Shown here one piece after another: positions 43,901 through 56,130 of a stretch of DNA of 64,000 bases. Each line of letters starts with the position of its first letter. Position 1 is the first letter of the stretch. The notes beneath the pieces were generated by a model, which saw nothing but the letters and a program-made list of their open reading frames with translations, was not told the DNA's origin and searched no databases. The translations under genes and the position numbers were made by a program. The stretch is from Hydrangea macrophylla (taxonomy: Eukaryota > Streptophyta > Magnoliopsida > Cornales > Hydrangeaceae), in the NCBI GenBank assembly GCA_033977485.1, contig CM066995.1, forward strand, positions 48,235,162 to 48,299,161. Direction: 5' to 3'.

Positions 43901-46052
43901 GATTCCCACTTGGGGATAAGTAGGCGAGCATTCCTGGTTCTCGGTCCCCAACCCTTGTATACTAGGGGCAAAGCTTTGAAGTTTTCCCAGAGCCTCAAGA
44001 TACCACTGCCACACTAAGGGCAAACTTCGTTTGCCCAACTTCCATTTATCCTCGTCAACTAGGGGCAAACATCGTTCGCCTGTACCCCTATCACCTGAAA
44101 AGTGAATCCTGAATCATCAAGTATATCTTTGAAAACATTTGAAATGAATCGTCACTTATTCTATAAGCTAAGGCACTAATTTGAAGCACATTTCAGAGAA
44201 AGTAAAGGATTGATTGAGATCCATATGGAGTATTTTCAAGGCATTACTTTATCAGTTGAGTATTATCATAATAAGATGAGAAGTGCACATGAAAGCAAAG
44301 AGATATGTCAAACATGAGAAACACGTAGAAGCTCTGAACTGCTATTTCAGTGTCAGGAATGTCAACTTCCTGTGTCAATGTTTGTCAACCTCTGTCGTGG
44401 TTAAGTCTGTCATCATCTAGTCTATCATAATCTTGAGTGTGTGGGTCTGAAGTGATCTTTAATTGTAGAACTCTAAGAGCACCCAAAGGTGGACACAAGT
44501 AGAAGCTCTGAACACCATTATTACATCAATTAATCCTAGTCAAAATGAAGCATCAAGTGGTTGATAAAAAAATACTAATCAGAAGACCGATCTTAGATGT
44601 TGAGTTAAGCCATTATTGAAATAGAATAGAGTACCTTGCATGAATATCTGCTGGAATTGGTTGAAGACTTATGATGCTCGTCAAGGTCATCAGGTCTTTT
44701 GAGTACCTATTAATTATGAATCAGAATTGTGATATTGAGAACTCTCGTTTTGACCCCAGATTAGTCCGATCATGATATATAAGCCTTAAGAGTGCTTGAA
44801 ACTTATTGGAATTGGTCTAAAGGACCCTTGAAGAATTTGAATATTGGCTACAAAACCATTTAGAGTTGAAGAAAAGTCCCTAGACATTAAGAATCGAGGG
44901 AACCGCCGCTTGAAAATAGTTGAGAATTGATGATTTGCAGTGAACTTCTGTTGTTTTGGCTTAATTATGTGTCGTCCTGGAACATAGACATTTAGGTCTA
45001 CTATAGCTCGAGAATTACATCCAGAAAGGATTTGTAGAAGATGGATCAGAATTCAGAATAGGGTCAGAATAAACCAGATGTATTTGCAACAATATTTGAG
45101 CTGGTCGAAGCACCATCGTCAACTTCAGAGCAACAGAGACTCTAAAATAGAATCTTTTCACATCTTTCAGAATTTTAGCAATCTCCTCCCCAGCAGAGGA
45201 CTTTCATCAATCGTCTAAGTGGTTAGGACTCTCAAGAATCGAGTTTAAGATTAGATCAAGTTTAAGATCAGGTTAAGTTTTAGATCGAGGTTAAGATCAT
45301 GTCGAGTTTTAGATCAAGTTTAAGATCAGGTCAAGTTTAAGACAGAATCGAGTTTAAGATTAGGTCAAGTTTAAGACAAAATCGAGTTTAAGATTAGATC
45401 GAGTTTAAGATCAGGTCGAGTTTAAGACAGAATTGAGTTTAAGATTAGATCGAGTTTAAGATCATGTCAAGTTTTATATCGAGTTCAAGATCAGGTCGTG
45501 TTTAAGACAGAATCAAGTTTAAGATTAGGTCAATTTTAAGACAAAATCAAGTTTAAAATTAGATCGAGTTTAAGATCAGGTCGAGTTTAAGACAGAATCG
45601 AGTTTAAGATTAGGTCAAGCTTACGACAGAATCGAGTTTAATATTAGATCGAGTTTAAGATCATGTCAAGTTATAGATCAAGTTTAAGATTAGGTTGAGT
45701 TTAAGATAGAATCAAGTTTAAGATTAGATCAAGTTTAAGATCATGTCGAGGTTAAAATTTTTCCCAATTTAAGATTAACGTGAGTTTAAGGATAGGTCGA
45801 GTTTAAGATCATATCATGTCTAGGATTAAGTTAAGACCTATTAAGAATAAGACTTGTCTAGAACCCTCTTCATTAGGAAACCTGAATCAAATAGGAGAGA
45901 TTGTGTTAAAAGTTTCCATATGTGAGAGATAGCCATCACATCCCTTGCATTAGATTTTGCATCTAGACCCTTGATGATGATTCCTTCAGCACTTACACAT
46001 TCACATTTTCATACTGCATCAGCATTCTAGGATAGGAGCATTTCATCCGTGT
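40980..46052 (+). mobile_element. Family E internal region, no pol (non-autonomous)
   Basis: About 5 kb without any recognisable gag or pol. The 5' part is leader-like. An 84-codon frame at 42317-42571 (MIKSEFGERSAESVR) has no domain I know and could be a gag remnant. A purine-rich zone at 43140-43450 has repeated GAAGNTCGCTAGGATGAAAA and GCCTAGGCAAAAGTTAGAGC blocks, known from Ogre 3' UTRs. A box near 43795-43830 (GGGGATACATAGGCAACC) and ACTAGGGGCAAAC-type tracts (43960-44075) follow, then a minisatellite (45230-45830). It breaks off at 46052, before the polypurine tract and the 3' LTR, against Tat integrase. Confidence 0.6.
45230..45830 (+). repeat. Minisatellite, GAGTTTAAGATC-type units
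   Basis: About 30 units alternate between GTTTAAGATCAGGTCGA and GTTTAAGACAGAATCGA types, roughly 17-18 bp each, giving higher-order pairs of about 35 bp. It lies in the 3' UTR of the family E element. Confidence 0.85.
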
Positions 46053-46545
46053 TATTGTTTGGGTAGAGGAATTACCAACCCTTCTGTGGGCCTACCGTAC
46101 CACTCCCCGAGCGGTAACGGGCGAAATGCCATTCTCAGTTACCTACGGGCTTGACGTAGTGGTCCCTACGGAGCTCAGGTTACCTATTTATCGAGTGTCA
46201 AATTTCAACCACCAGGGCAATGAGGGAGCTCTCAGAGGACAGCTTGACTTGATAGAGGAAAAAAGAGATCGGGCATATCTAAGAGTGGCAGCCTACAAAT
46301 AGAGGGTATCCTGGTATTTCAACAACAAGGTCAAGCACTGTAGCTTTCAAGTGGGAGATCTCATTCTCAAGGTGGTGAATCAGTCTACTAGAATACTGAG
46401 CCATGGAAAGTTAAGGCCAAATTGGGAAGGACCATACAAGTTTACCCAAGTCAACCGGCCAGGCACATACTGGTTTCAGACTCTAGACGGGAATGATCTA
46501 TCTCACCCATAGAACATGTAACACCTCCATAAGTACTTTCAGTGA
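46053..46545 (+). pseudogene. Tat integrase, C-terminal part
   Basis: The reading starts abruptly at VEELPTLLWAYRTTPRAVTG and continues with EMPFSVTYGLDVVVP. It goes on to an RDRAY block, an in-frame TAG near 46300, WYFNNKVKHCSFQVGDLILKV and NWEGPYKFT, and ends at stops after 46510. This is the end of a Tat-type integrase, the continuation of the RT broken at about 21397. Catalytic residues lie in the missing part. The left boundary is the broken end of the family E element, so a deletion fused the two. Confidence 0.8.
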
Positions 46546-47630
46546 CACTTCGATAAGGGTAATTAGCATTGGTTAGGAAATTTGTAGCTCCAATCGAGCA
46601 TTTATTACGATTTTTCAAAACAAAATTAAGACTTTCTATTTTTGCTACAAGATGTGATCCCTACTAGTGTGCTCCGCACAAAAGACCTCGGCTTGATACC
46701 CGAGGCAAAAGACCTCAGCTTGACACCTGAGGCACAAAAGACCTCGGCTTGATACCCAAGGCAAATGACGTCGATCTTAAATCTGAGGCACTGGCTTTGC
46801 TTAGGTCCCCAACCGACGATGGGGGAAAATTCCCCTAGGTGGCTGATGATGGCAAGCCTCAAAAGACCTTACAACCAGCTATGTTCCAGGTTGGTTCCCT
46901 ATGGTCAATCCCCTTACTAAATGCCCACCTTAGAAAAAAGCTTTGGGGGAAGGGGGATACTGGTGTTTAACTTCAGACCAAAATAGGAAATCACAACGGA
47001 CATTCAATAGGACACGGGGTTAGGCACGTGATGCCACCATTAGACAGCCCCGAGCACCTACAGTGTCCAGATAAACTGCTCGGGAAATAACAGGACCCAA
47101 AATCCTACATTATACCGAGCATGACCTATAATACAGGTCTCCAAAAAGACCTAGTGATCTCTACCGGTCACAGTCCTAAAACTTTTACTAAGGCAGAGTA
47201 AGGGAAAGACTAAAAACCGGTCAGTATAAGGCACTAATAGGGTTGGGAATTCCAAAGCATTCCTAAGTACCTACAGCGTCCAAGAGAGACTGCTCGAATA
47301 ATAGCAGGACCAACGTCCTACATTATACCGAGCACAACCTTTAAAATGGGTTCCTAAAAGACTGAGTGCTTTCTACCGGTACACTCCTAAACTTTTGCTA
47401 AGGCAGGGTTTCCACAGGATGTATAACCGATCGGGCTATGGCAATCACAAGCAGGTAAGTACAAATAAAGTTCAAGAATAAACAGTTAACAGAAAAAGGT
47501 GGCCTCAAAGGATCTTTTCATTAATTGGCAAAATTGTTTGTACATTGCATGGGAGGCAGTTGTAGTGTCCTTCCCAAAAAAATAAAAATAAATAAATAAA
47601 TAAATAAACACAATCAAAAAGAGAAGAGGA
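46546..47630 (+). other. Tat region between pol and antisense gene, repeats
   Basis: 46675-46800 holds four units of about 30 bp with CCTCGG/CCGAGG arms (AAAGACCTCGGCTTGATACC). A purine tract GGGGGAAGGGGGATAC at 46946-46961 could be a polypurine tract or an internal copy of it. 47045-47430 is a two-unit tandem repeat with a 213-bp step (ACCTACAG at 47056 and 47269). No protein domain is present. Confidence 0.55.
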
Positions 47631-48165
47631 CTAGGAGTCGTCCACAACGACCACCTCCTTTGTCTCCCCAACTTCTCCTTCCAGGGCGGTGCCAACACCC
47701 GGGGCAACATCTTCAGTAGGACCAGCCTCAGTAGCGGGACCTATGTCCCAATACTCTGAGTCAATCCCTTCATAGGACAAAATGTCCCACTCGGGATGGT
47801 CTCGGGCTAGCCTCCTCTTCAGGTCCTCATAGCCTTGGAAGAAACCATTGTCGAAGACTTCCACCGTGGACTACGCTACTAATGCCTGGGCCAGGGCCTT
47901 CGCCTTAGCCTCCTCCGCCGCCGCGATTACCCCGGCGGCCTCCAAATCAGCCAGGGTGGTTGCCAACTCTGCCTGTGCCGCTCCGAGGCTTAGGGCTAGG
48001 CCCTTAACCTAGTCCTTCTCCGCTGCCAGGGTGGTGTCCCTAGCCTCTCAAGTTGCCTGCTCAATCAACAGGCAGCCACAACAGTGGTAGCCCTCCTGAC
48101 TAGAGAAGGCAAGAAGGACTCAGCACTAGCAGCTAGGCAGTTGAACTGCAATAAAATAAACCGAT
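47631..48165 (-). pseudogene. Antisense Tat gene, last exon with 3' splice site
   Basis: Read on the minus strand, a splice acceptor TTTATTTTATTGCAG ends at 48146 and the exon runs from 48145 to the TAG at 47631-47633. The product would have an Ala/Leu/Glu-rich coiled-coil (AAQAELATTLADLEAA) and then VEVFDNGFFQGYEDLKRRL, DHPEWDILSYEGIDSEYWD and an acidic tail. In-frame TAG codons (for example 47865-47867) fit CAG changes. Tat elements are known to carry extra, sometimes antisense, ORFs between pol and the 3' LTR; function is unknown. The intron upstream contains the Ogre-D1 element. Confidence 0.65.
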
Positions 48166-49262
48166 TGTGAACACGTAAAATCCGTCGTCCACTCTTTCAG
48201 TTTGGTTTGAAATTGATTTGTATCAAAGAGAAAAGAAGGGGTCTTTTGAAAACAGATATAGAGTCGCCACTTGGTCTTTGGGGAACCAAGAAACCCAATT
48301 TGACTCACCCAAATGGATAAAGGGCACCGGCCTTTCATAACAAAAGAACTTGGCTCAAGGTTTTGGTACGAGAGAGGAAGGAGCCTTTGTCATGATTAAA
48401 ACACCCTCAACTCGCCCCATCTCTCGACGGGCCTCAATTAGCATCCAAATAATCATCTTTTACAATATTTGGTTCGACAATTAATAATATGATAGTATAT
48501 TACATTTCATAAGAAAATTAAAAATGGAAGATCTAAAGATAAGATATCATTCATAAGATCTAAGCCAAGTATCACACAATATAAAGTGAAAGATCACACA
48601 AAACAAACATAGGAAAAATCGTCTAATCACATATCAAGTAATCAAGTTTACCTAGTCTAAAAGGGGACATATATTGTTCTTGAAAAAAATAATCAAATAC
48701 ATCAAAATATGCTTAGCAAGCTAGTATGATGCATGTTAATCTTTTAGCAAAGAAGACCTCTCAATCCCCGAGACGGATGAGAAAGGAAGATTAGATCTAG
48801 GGGAAACATGAACGTATGATCAAGTTCATTCCTTATAATCTTCTTAGATTAGGAGTCACAAAAACCCCAAATCTTGCATGGATGCAATGTATGATCCTAG
48901 GATGTGCAAAAGTTTTAGTTTGTTTGTGTATATGGATTTTCTAAAGTGACTTAGAAGTCTAAAATATGAATGAATGCATGAAGGAATTCATCATGGGATA
49001 TGTACAAATATAGTATGGACCACTTCTTAAGATATGAACTAATTTGAAGTGCATGTAAGCATCAAATCAAAGAATGAAAGTAAAAGTATGCTTGCTGTGA
49101 ATAGTGGACAGAACAGTGAATTAATCTTGTTCAAAATGAAAAGTGGGGTTAGAAATGTTTTTCGCTCAGGATTTTTTATGAAGATCATCCTTATTGTGTC
49201 TAGAACACATATCAAAAAGACAATCTTCAATAACTATTCTAGATTGATAGAAATCATATAAA
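48166..49262 (-). mobile_element. D1 3' LTR, partial
   Basis: It aligns with 51790-52886 (same orientation) and then breaks off at about 49262, joined to 3' UTR sequence. The first two thirds of the LTR, in element sense, are deleted. Confidence 0.8.
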
Positions 49263-49494
49263 ATCATTAACAACTCGATGGCAGACAAACTCGACCACAA
49301 GACTAAACTTGAAATAGACTCAAAACATACGACATACTTGACTAGACTCGACCTGGTCTTAAGTGGAGTGTCACGGTGACCCGCTTATTTTCTTTTTTCT
49401 TTTTTTTTTTTGAAAGAGCATCATTATTTGTTTTGCTGGCAAAAGTTCCAAACACCATCACTTCACTTGCACAGGTTCAACATTCACTAGCGTC
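49263..49494 (-). other. D1 internal fragment, 3' UTR-like
   Basis: The minus strand resembles 42640-42720 of the family E internal region (CACTCCACTTAAGACCAGGT and following), so D and E share this part. A T-run lies near 49388-49411. No coding signal. Confidence 0.5.
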
Positions 49495-50160
49495 AGCAAA
49501 AGGGATCACTCGAATAGGTAAGCCAGGGACTTTAGGTTCGATAAAGCTGACGTTTTGGGTGATATGGGATTGGATGGGTGGTGGCTCAATGATGTTTTGG
49601 TCGATGAGGTCCTGGATATCGTGGCAGAGGCGCATGCAATCATTGGTATTGTGGCCATAGGTTTGGTGGTAGGCCTAGTGCTTGGACATATCACAGTTTG
49701 GTGCTGGTGGGGCATCCCGAGGTTGAAGTAGCTGGAAATGGCCTTTCTTGAGCAGGCGCTCCAGGGCTGAGGAAAGGGAGATTTCTAGTTTGGAAAAGGT
49801 ACGGGGTTGCTTTTTCTGGTAAGGTCAACTAGTGGTTTGGTTGGAAGATCGGTATGGCCGATGAGGGTATGCCATGGTTTAGCTGCACAGGGCATTGACA
49901 TCCGGGGAGTTTCGGGAGTATTTAGGCCTCTTGGACTGGTGTTGGGCTTCACCCTTCTTGAACTTTTCTTTTTTGATGGCATCCTCCATTCTAGTTCCCA
50001 TTTCAAATAGCTCTTTGCCAATGCTTTGTGCCATCTTCTCAAATCGACTAATCCTTAAACGCAACTGCTCAATAGTGGTTTGTAGCTTATTCACTTTTTC
50101 TCCAGAGTTTTGTAGGTCATTGGTGGATCGATGAATGTCTGGGCTAGCCCTTGATCACGA
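49495..50160 (-). pseudogene. D1 gag remnant
   Basis: On the minus strand a helical segment (RFEKMAQSIGKELFEMGTRM, about 50040-49980) is followed by a basic stretch and, after shifts, by the Cys/His block AYHQTYGHNTNDCMRLCHDI (about 49680-49620) with IQDLIDQNIIEPPPI. Such a block closes the gag of Ogre/Tat elements. Several frameshifts and stops are present. Confidence 0.65.
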
Positions 50161-51768
50161 CAATGAATTTGGGGAGGTACAACAGTGTCCTTACCCGAGG
50201 CTACGATTTATGTAAATAGAAGTAAAAGTCAAAATTAGCAGAGGCGTGAAACACTTCTTATGGACTACTATCGGGAAGAGATGAGTAGAGTTTTGAAGGA
50301 ATTAACGATACAAACCGAGGATAGTTGCAGTAAGTATATGACTTCTGTACAATGATTGAGATGGGTGAGGATGATGATACGTATGCATTTGATGTGTAGA
50401 GACTGACACATTTGAGACTTGCAAGACCTGCATCCAAGCGAACTGACATGAATTGTGTATGCACATGAGACAAGCATGCGGATGCAGGCCCTAATCTATA
50501 TGATGCCCCTACTTCTAACATACAGCAGTTAAGCAAGTAATGTCCTAACCATACAGAGTGTGCTAACTTTTCTTTCCAGGATGATCACCGTCGTGGGGAG
50601 GGTGAGGAAAACAAGTTTGCTCTTTGAGGAATGAGGACCCAGGAAATTTTTTAAGTAGAGATTTTTGGAAAATCTGGGTGAATTTTGGCAGGGTTTCTGG
50701 GAAACAGAGATTTCTAGGAAATCTAGGTGATTTGGACAAAGTTTTTGAAAGAAACAGGTATTTTCGGGTGAGTTGGATAGTGTTTCCGAGATGAACTGGG
50801 AAATCAGAGTTTTTAGGAGAGTTTTTGGAGAAATTAGTACATCAAGACATTTCTGGGAAGTTTGGACGGAGTTACTGGGAATTTGGAAAATCTAGGAGAT
50901 TTGGGCAGATCGTCTGGGAAAACAGGTATATTTGGGTGGGTTCCTGGGAAATGGGAATTTCTGGGAAGCTTGGATAGAGGTTCAAGAGAAACAAGGATTT
51001 TTAGGAATTTTGGGTGAAACAAAGATACCTGGGGAGGTCGAATAGGGTTTTTGAGGGAAGCAAGAATATCTGAGTAATTTGGATAGACTATCTGGGAGAC
51101 ACAAGTATATCGGAGTTTTTGGAAGAAACAGAGATTTCTGGGTAATCTGGGGAAAAATAGGGATATCTAGGAAATCTGGGTGATTCAGACAGAGTTTCTA
51201 GGAGAAACAGGAATATCCTGATGAGTTGGGCAAAGTTTCTGGAAGAAATAGGGATATATGAGGGGAACAGGTGATGATGGTAATCATACTGTCTAGAAAG
51301 TTTACATACTCCTATGTCTTAGGACCAACAAGCAAGGTTTGCGGTGTATATCTTTGTAAACATAGAGCAGACATCCTTGTCATGGTGCCTAGGCATGTCA
51401 ACTCAATGCAATCACATGTGAGTGATTCCCTTGGAAATCATAAGAAAGAGATTCTGTTCTATGCCACATAAGTGTCTACACCGTGCAGGTAATCCCACCA
51501 GGGTCCGTTGATGAGAGTTCCAATATACAGTCAAAGAGACAGTACAGAGGTTTTTACTCTTTTTGATATACCTTGGAAGGTACAGTATCAATGGTGACTT
51601 GTGCCCTGGCACAGCATGACCTGAACAATGTTAGCGCCGCGTTTCAGACACAGTCGGAGGGAGAAATGCAAAAGTGCAATGTGGTGAACCAGACACAGTA
51701 AAAAGATGATTTTAAGGATGCTTCTTATGAGTCAAACCTCTGAATTATTTTGGTTTGAAAAATAAATA
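50161..51768 (-). other. D1 leader, non-coding
   Basis: No domain. Between 50640 and 51260 a loose repeat of about 35-45 bp is built around TTTCTGGGAGAAACAGGGAT and GGGAAATCTAGG motifs. It may be a degenerate minisatellite of the 5' leader. Confidence 0.5.
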
Positions 51769-51786
51769 TCCCCGGTGGAGGTGCCA
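51769..51786 (-). other. D1 primer binding site
   Basis: On the minus strand TGGCACCTCCACCGGGGA lies 3 nt after the 5' LTR. It is related to the Ogre-type site TGGCGACTCC..GGGGA with a few changes. Confidence 0.7.
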
Positions 51787-51789
51787 GAT

Positions 51790-54694
51790 TGTGGGCACGC
51801 GGAATGCATTGTCCACTCTTTCAGTTCAGTTTGAAATTGATTTGGATCAAAGAGAAAAGAAGGGGTCTTTTGAAAACAGATACAGAATCACCACTTGGTC
51901 TTTGGGGAACCAAGAAACCCAATTTGACTCACCCAAACGGATAAAGGGTACTGGCCTTTCATAACCAAAGAACTTGGCTCGGGGTTTTGGTACGAGAGAG
52001 GAAGGAGCCTTTGTCATGACTAAAACACCCTTAACTTGCCCCGTCTCTCGACGGGCCTCAATTAACATCCAAATAATCATCTTTTACTATGTTTGGTTTG
52101 ACAATTAATAATATAATAGTATATTACATTTCATAAGAAAATTGAAAATGGAAGATCTAAAGATAAGATATCATTCATAAGATCTAAGCCAAGTATCACA
52201 CAATAAGAAGTGAAAGATCACACAAAACAAACCTAGGAAAAATCGTCTAATCACATATCAAGTAATCAAGTTTTCCTAGTCTAAAAGGGGACATGAATTG
52301 TTCTTGAAACAAATAATCAAATAAATCAAAATATGCTTATCAAGCTAGTATGATGCATGTTAATCTTTGAGAAAAGAAGACCTCTCACTCCCTGGGGCGG
52401 ATGAGAAAGGAAGATTAGATCTAGGGGAAGCATGAACGTATGATCAAGTTCATTCCTTATAATCTTCTTAGATTAAGAGTCACAAAAACCCCAAATCTTA
52501 CATGGACGCAATGTATGATCCTAGGATGTGCAAAGGTTATAGTGTGTTTGTGTACATGGACTTTCTAAAGTGACTTAGAAGTCTAAAATATGAATGAATG
52601 CATGGAGGAAATCATCATGGTATATGTACAAATATAGTATGGACCACTTCCTAAGATAGGAACTAATTTGAAGTGCATGTGAGCATCAAATCAAAGAATG
52701 AAAGTAAAAGTATGCTTGCTGTAAATAGTGGACAGAACAGTGAGTTAATCTTGTGAAAAATGAAAAGTGGGGTTAGAAATGTTTTTTTTTCATGAATTTT
52801 TATGGAGATCGTCCTTATTGTGTCTAGAACACATATCAAAAAGTAAATCTTCAATAACTCTTACATATTGATAGAAATCATATAAACAATAGATGTACTC
52901 AGAAACAGAGTCCGTACTGTCGACTAAAATGTTGAAAAATCTTAGAAAATGAAAACAAAACATTTGGAGGCCCATATTATACGGAATGTTCCCTAAGACA
53001 CTGAAGTTCAAGGAAAAAAACATTTAGGACCACACTCTTTGGAAAGGTATTCTGTAAAACAAGTTGAAAGTTAACCAAGCTGCTGTGATAGCAAAAATAG
53101 ATTGTCTGGAAAGAATGTTTGGGTCCAAATGGACCCCTTTCAAGTGTTTCCAAGTCAAACCAAAAAAGCATGGGTGTTCTCTAATGAGTTAAGAATGTTT
53201 TCTAATTTCAAGTGTTTCCAAGTCAAACCAAAAAAGCATGGGTGTTCTCTAATGCCTTAAGAATGTTTTCCAAGTGGTATCATGTTAATACTTTGAGTAT
53301 TGAGTCCTAGAGAAAACTTTGAACTCAGATTGTTCACTGTTTTGAAGGTTTTGGGAAGAACTATGGTTTTATTCTTTAAAATCAAAACGAGGGGTTTTGA
53401 AATAGAGGTTTTGAGAGTATACTTTCAGCACAAAAAGGGGATTAAAACCACTTGGAACATCATCATCAGACTCATATCAAGAGCTCCCAATATTACTAGT
53501 ACAAACATAGTTTTGTCTGAGAATATGACTTCAAGAATACATATGAATGTATTGAAGTTAGAATCATCATCCATTAAACATGTCTTTGAGGTCAAGAGCT
53601 ACTATCCATAAGGATTCACTCTCCTCAAACAACATGTCATCTAGATGATGATAAGCATGTAAGTAATCAAAGAAAAATAAAAAAGAAATGAGGTAAGAAA
53701 AGATGAACATTAATGTAAACAAGTAAGTAATAGCAATCAATAGATGATAATCAATATGATTTTGGACTTGTAGCTTGCTGTTTCACTCATAGATATTGAC
53801 ATTTGGACATGGAAGTAGCTTCCTAGCACAAGATTGCTCAAAATTGGTGGTTGGGAAATACTTGAATGTGAAATATAAGAGGGGTAATGGAAGAAACAAG
53901 ATTGAAACTCACTTTCTTATAGAAAATCAGTGGGAGAAGCTCCATTTCCTTTCTTCTAAACCTATCTCTATCTCTCTTTCTCTCTACAACTTCTATGAAC
54001 TTTGCACTTGGCCCCCCTAAAATGAAGAGCAAAGGGGGGTTTATATAGGCCAATTTGGGATGGTTTTGGGATTTAGAAAGTGCTCCCATTGATCCCAAAC
54101 ATTTGTGAACATAAAACTACATCGTTTTGGTCTTCAATTATTCAATTTGGACTCCCAAAATAAATTACAAAAATGGACTCTACGGGGACTTGAGTGCCGC
54201 CGCGGCACTGGCCATGTGCCACTACGGCAGTGGCCCAGTGGCGGCGCGGTACTGCTCCTCAGACGCCCAGGAATTTACGTTTAGGCCCCCAGAGATTTCG
54301 GTATTCGTGAAAAGGCCCTATTTCGTCCGAAATTCACAGAAAATGCATATGAACTCCAAAATGAGGTTGTGATATACCGTTTGAAAGGTAGTAGAGTCTA
54401 CTTTACATAAAAATAGTTCGAAGATAGGTCACTTTGAAATGTTTTGCGGTTTTCGCGATAAAAGCCAATTTGATTGTCCTTTTCACTTTCGGGGATGTGA
54501 CGTAGCATGCATGCATCCAGAACTTTCGGTCAAAATCTGGGAGTGTTTGGGCTTTCAGGGGCTTTTTGGTCATTCTGAGCATTTCAAGAGATAGAACTAA
54601 CTTCCAGGAGTCCTCTTGAGTCTTTTTCGATCATTGTGAACCACTAAGCTATGGGTCTCTTAAATCTGATAGCCGACAAAATGGGATGTCTACA
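51790..54694 (-). mobile_element. D1 5' LTR
   Basis: This is a 2905-bp LTR, TGTAGACATCCC...GCCCACA in element sense. It has three GC-rich palindromes (54194-54252), and CCTATATAAACCCCCC (about 54036-54051) as likely TATA about 150 bp downstream. The D2 LTR is about 370 bp longer because it keeps the W-box segment near 61790-62215. Confidence 0.82.
54194..54252. repeat. GC-rich palindrome triplet in D1 LTR, 22-bp steps
   Basis: Three 15-bp units of type GTGCCGCCGCGGCAC start at 54194, 54216 and 54238. The D2 LTR has the same at 61491, 61513 and 61535, while the sequences of the individual units differ. Confidence 0.85.
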
Positions 54695-54859
54695 CTGGTC
54701 GGTTACTTGACAGAGGCAAAATAATAAAAAATGTGTTTAGTTTCGAAGGACAGAAAAAAATGGAAAGATACTTACGAAGTGGGAGAGGTTATACAACCAC
54801 CCCTGGAAGATTTGGGGAGACATGCTCGCGCACATTTACTTGACTAGGGAGAATGCCGG
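54695..54859 (-). pseudogene. Antisense Tat gene, exon end and intron start
   Basis: The minus-strand exon continues from 54859 to 54776 (AGILPSQVNVREHV, with one in-frame TAA) and ends at a consensus donor GTAAGTAT (54775-54768). The intron continues to 54695, where D1 is inserted. It then resumes at 48165 and ends at the acceptor near 48146. Without D1 the intron is about 96 bp, a normal plant size. Confidence 0.65.
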
Positions 54860-55599
54860 TGTCACGCCCCGGCGTAGGCAAAATATGGAAAAATTTAAAA
54901 TTTTCATCTTGGATTCTGAGGCACGTGACTGGTGCAAGTACCGAATTGTCCAAGACCAAAATAATAATAACTAAATGCTATGACAAAGGGGTAAACGCAA
55001 CATCTACTACTGGAATATGTTACAATGAAAGGCTACAACGGTATTGGCTAATTAAATACATAAGAGTCTTATGGCTCTCGGTCTTACAAAAACTATTACA
55101 AAAATATATGCTAAGTCTTCTGGTTATAATGAAAAACATTTACAGAGGATAACTGCTAGTCTTCTCTCTAACTAGCATAACCATAGTCATCTTCAGTGTA
55201 ATCTTCTTCAATGTTTCCTTCTTGCGTAGCATCATAACCTGGGTACTCCTCACCTGGATAAGCTAGACATGGGAATGTCGAGCGACATGAACATCGACAA
55301 CTTATGAAAGCTGAGTGAGTGAGCTAAATCAAATGGAACGTATATAGTAAAACACAATAAGAATATATTTACTACCTTTCAACATGTCTTTTAGGACCTT
55401 TACATTCTCTCTGTCGAATTATAACTATTAGCGCACCTGACTACATATTTGATAGGAATACAAACAATTCAGGAGTCCCATCTAGACATTCTTAATGTCA
55501 CTACCATTCATTTCTAACATCTGACGTCATTTACAAACCCAAAGTATCTCTTACTAACCAAACCATCTTTCATCAACCAAAACATCTTTCATCAACCAC

Positions 55600-56130
55600 T
55601 TCGTCACGAAGAACCGAAGTGTTAAGGAGTGCAAGAACATCCATTTCATCACGAAGAACCGAAAGGAGTCTTCACTCAAGGAATCACTGCTTCGTCACAA
55701 AGAACAGAAAGCGTTACGGAGTGCAAGAACATCCATTTCCTCACGAAGAACTGAAAGGACTCTTTACTCAAAGAATCATCGCTTCGTCACGAAGAACCGA
55801 AAGCGTTACGGAGTACAAGAACATCCATTTTCTCACAAAGAATCGAAAGGAGTCTTTACTCAAAGAATCTCCACTTCGTGACGAAAAACCGAAAGCGTTA
55901 CAGAGTACAAGAAAATCCATTCCTCACGAAGAACCGAAAGGAGTCTTTACTCAAAGAATCACCGCTTCGTCACAAAGAACCGAAAGCATTACTGAGTACA
56001 AGAACATCCATTTCCTCAAGTAGAACCAAAAGGAGTCTTTACTCAAAGAATCACCGCTTCGTCACGAAGAACCGAAAGGATACTTACAATAGTCACATTT
56101 TAATCGTATCCCTTTCGTCACGAAGAACCG
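55600..56130. repeat. 46/92-bp tandem repeat with TTCGTCACGAA palindromes
   Basis: Units start at 55600, 55645, 55691, 55737, 55783, 55829 and 55875, almost exactly 46 bp apart, and continue to about 56130. Two spacer types alternate. Confidence 0.9.

Larger units (their letters stand above)
48166..54694 (-). mobile_element. Ogre-like D1 element, deleted
   Basis: The order on the minus strand is 5' LTR 51790-54694, primer site 51769-51786, a non-coding leader, a gag remnant, a stretch of 3' UTR, and the 3' part of the 3' LTR (48166-49262). RT, RNase H and integrase are absent. Flanking pentamers are CCGAT (48161-48165) and CTGGT (54695-54699). They differ by two transitions that both fit decay of one CCGGT site. 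It sits within an intron of the antisense Tat gene. Confidence 0.75.

Noticed and set aside
47045..47430. Tat 3' LTR starting at the purine tract near 46950
   Set aside because: The sequence after the tract does not match the 5' LTR fragment at 17393-17955, and the antisense gene follows, so an internal location is more likely. The LTR start remains possible because the 5' part of the 5' LTR is not available for comparison.
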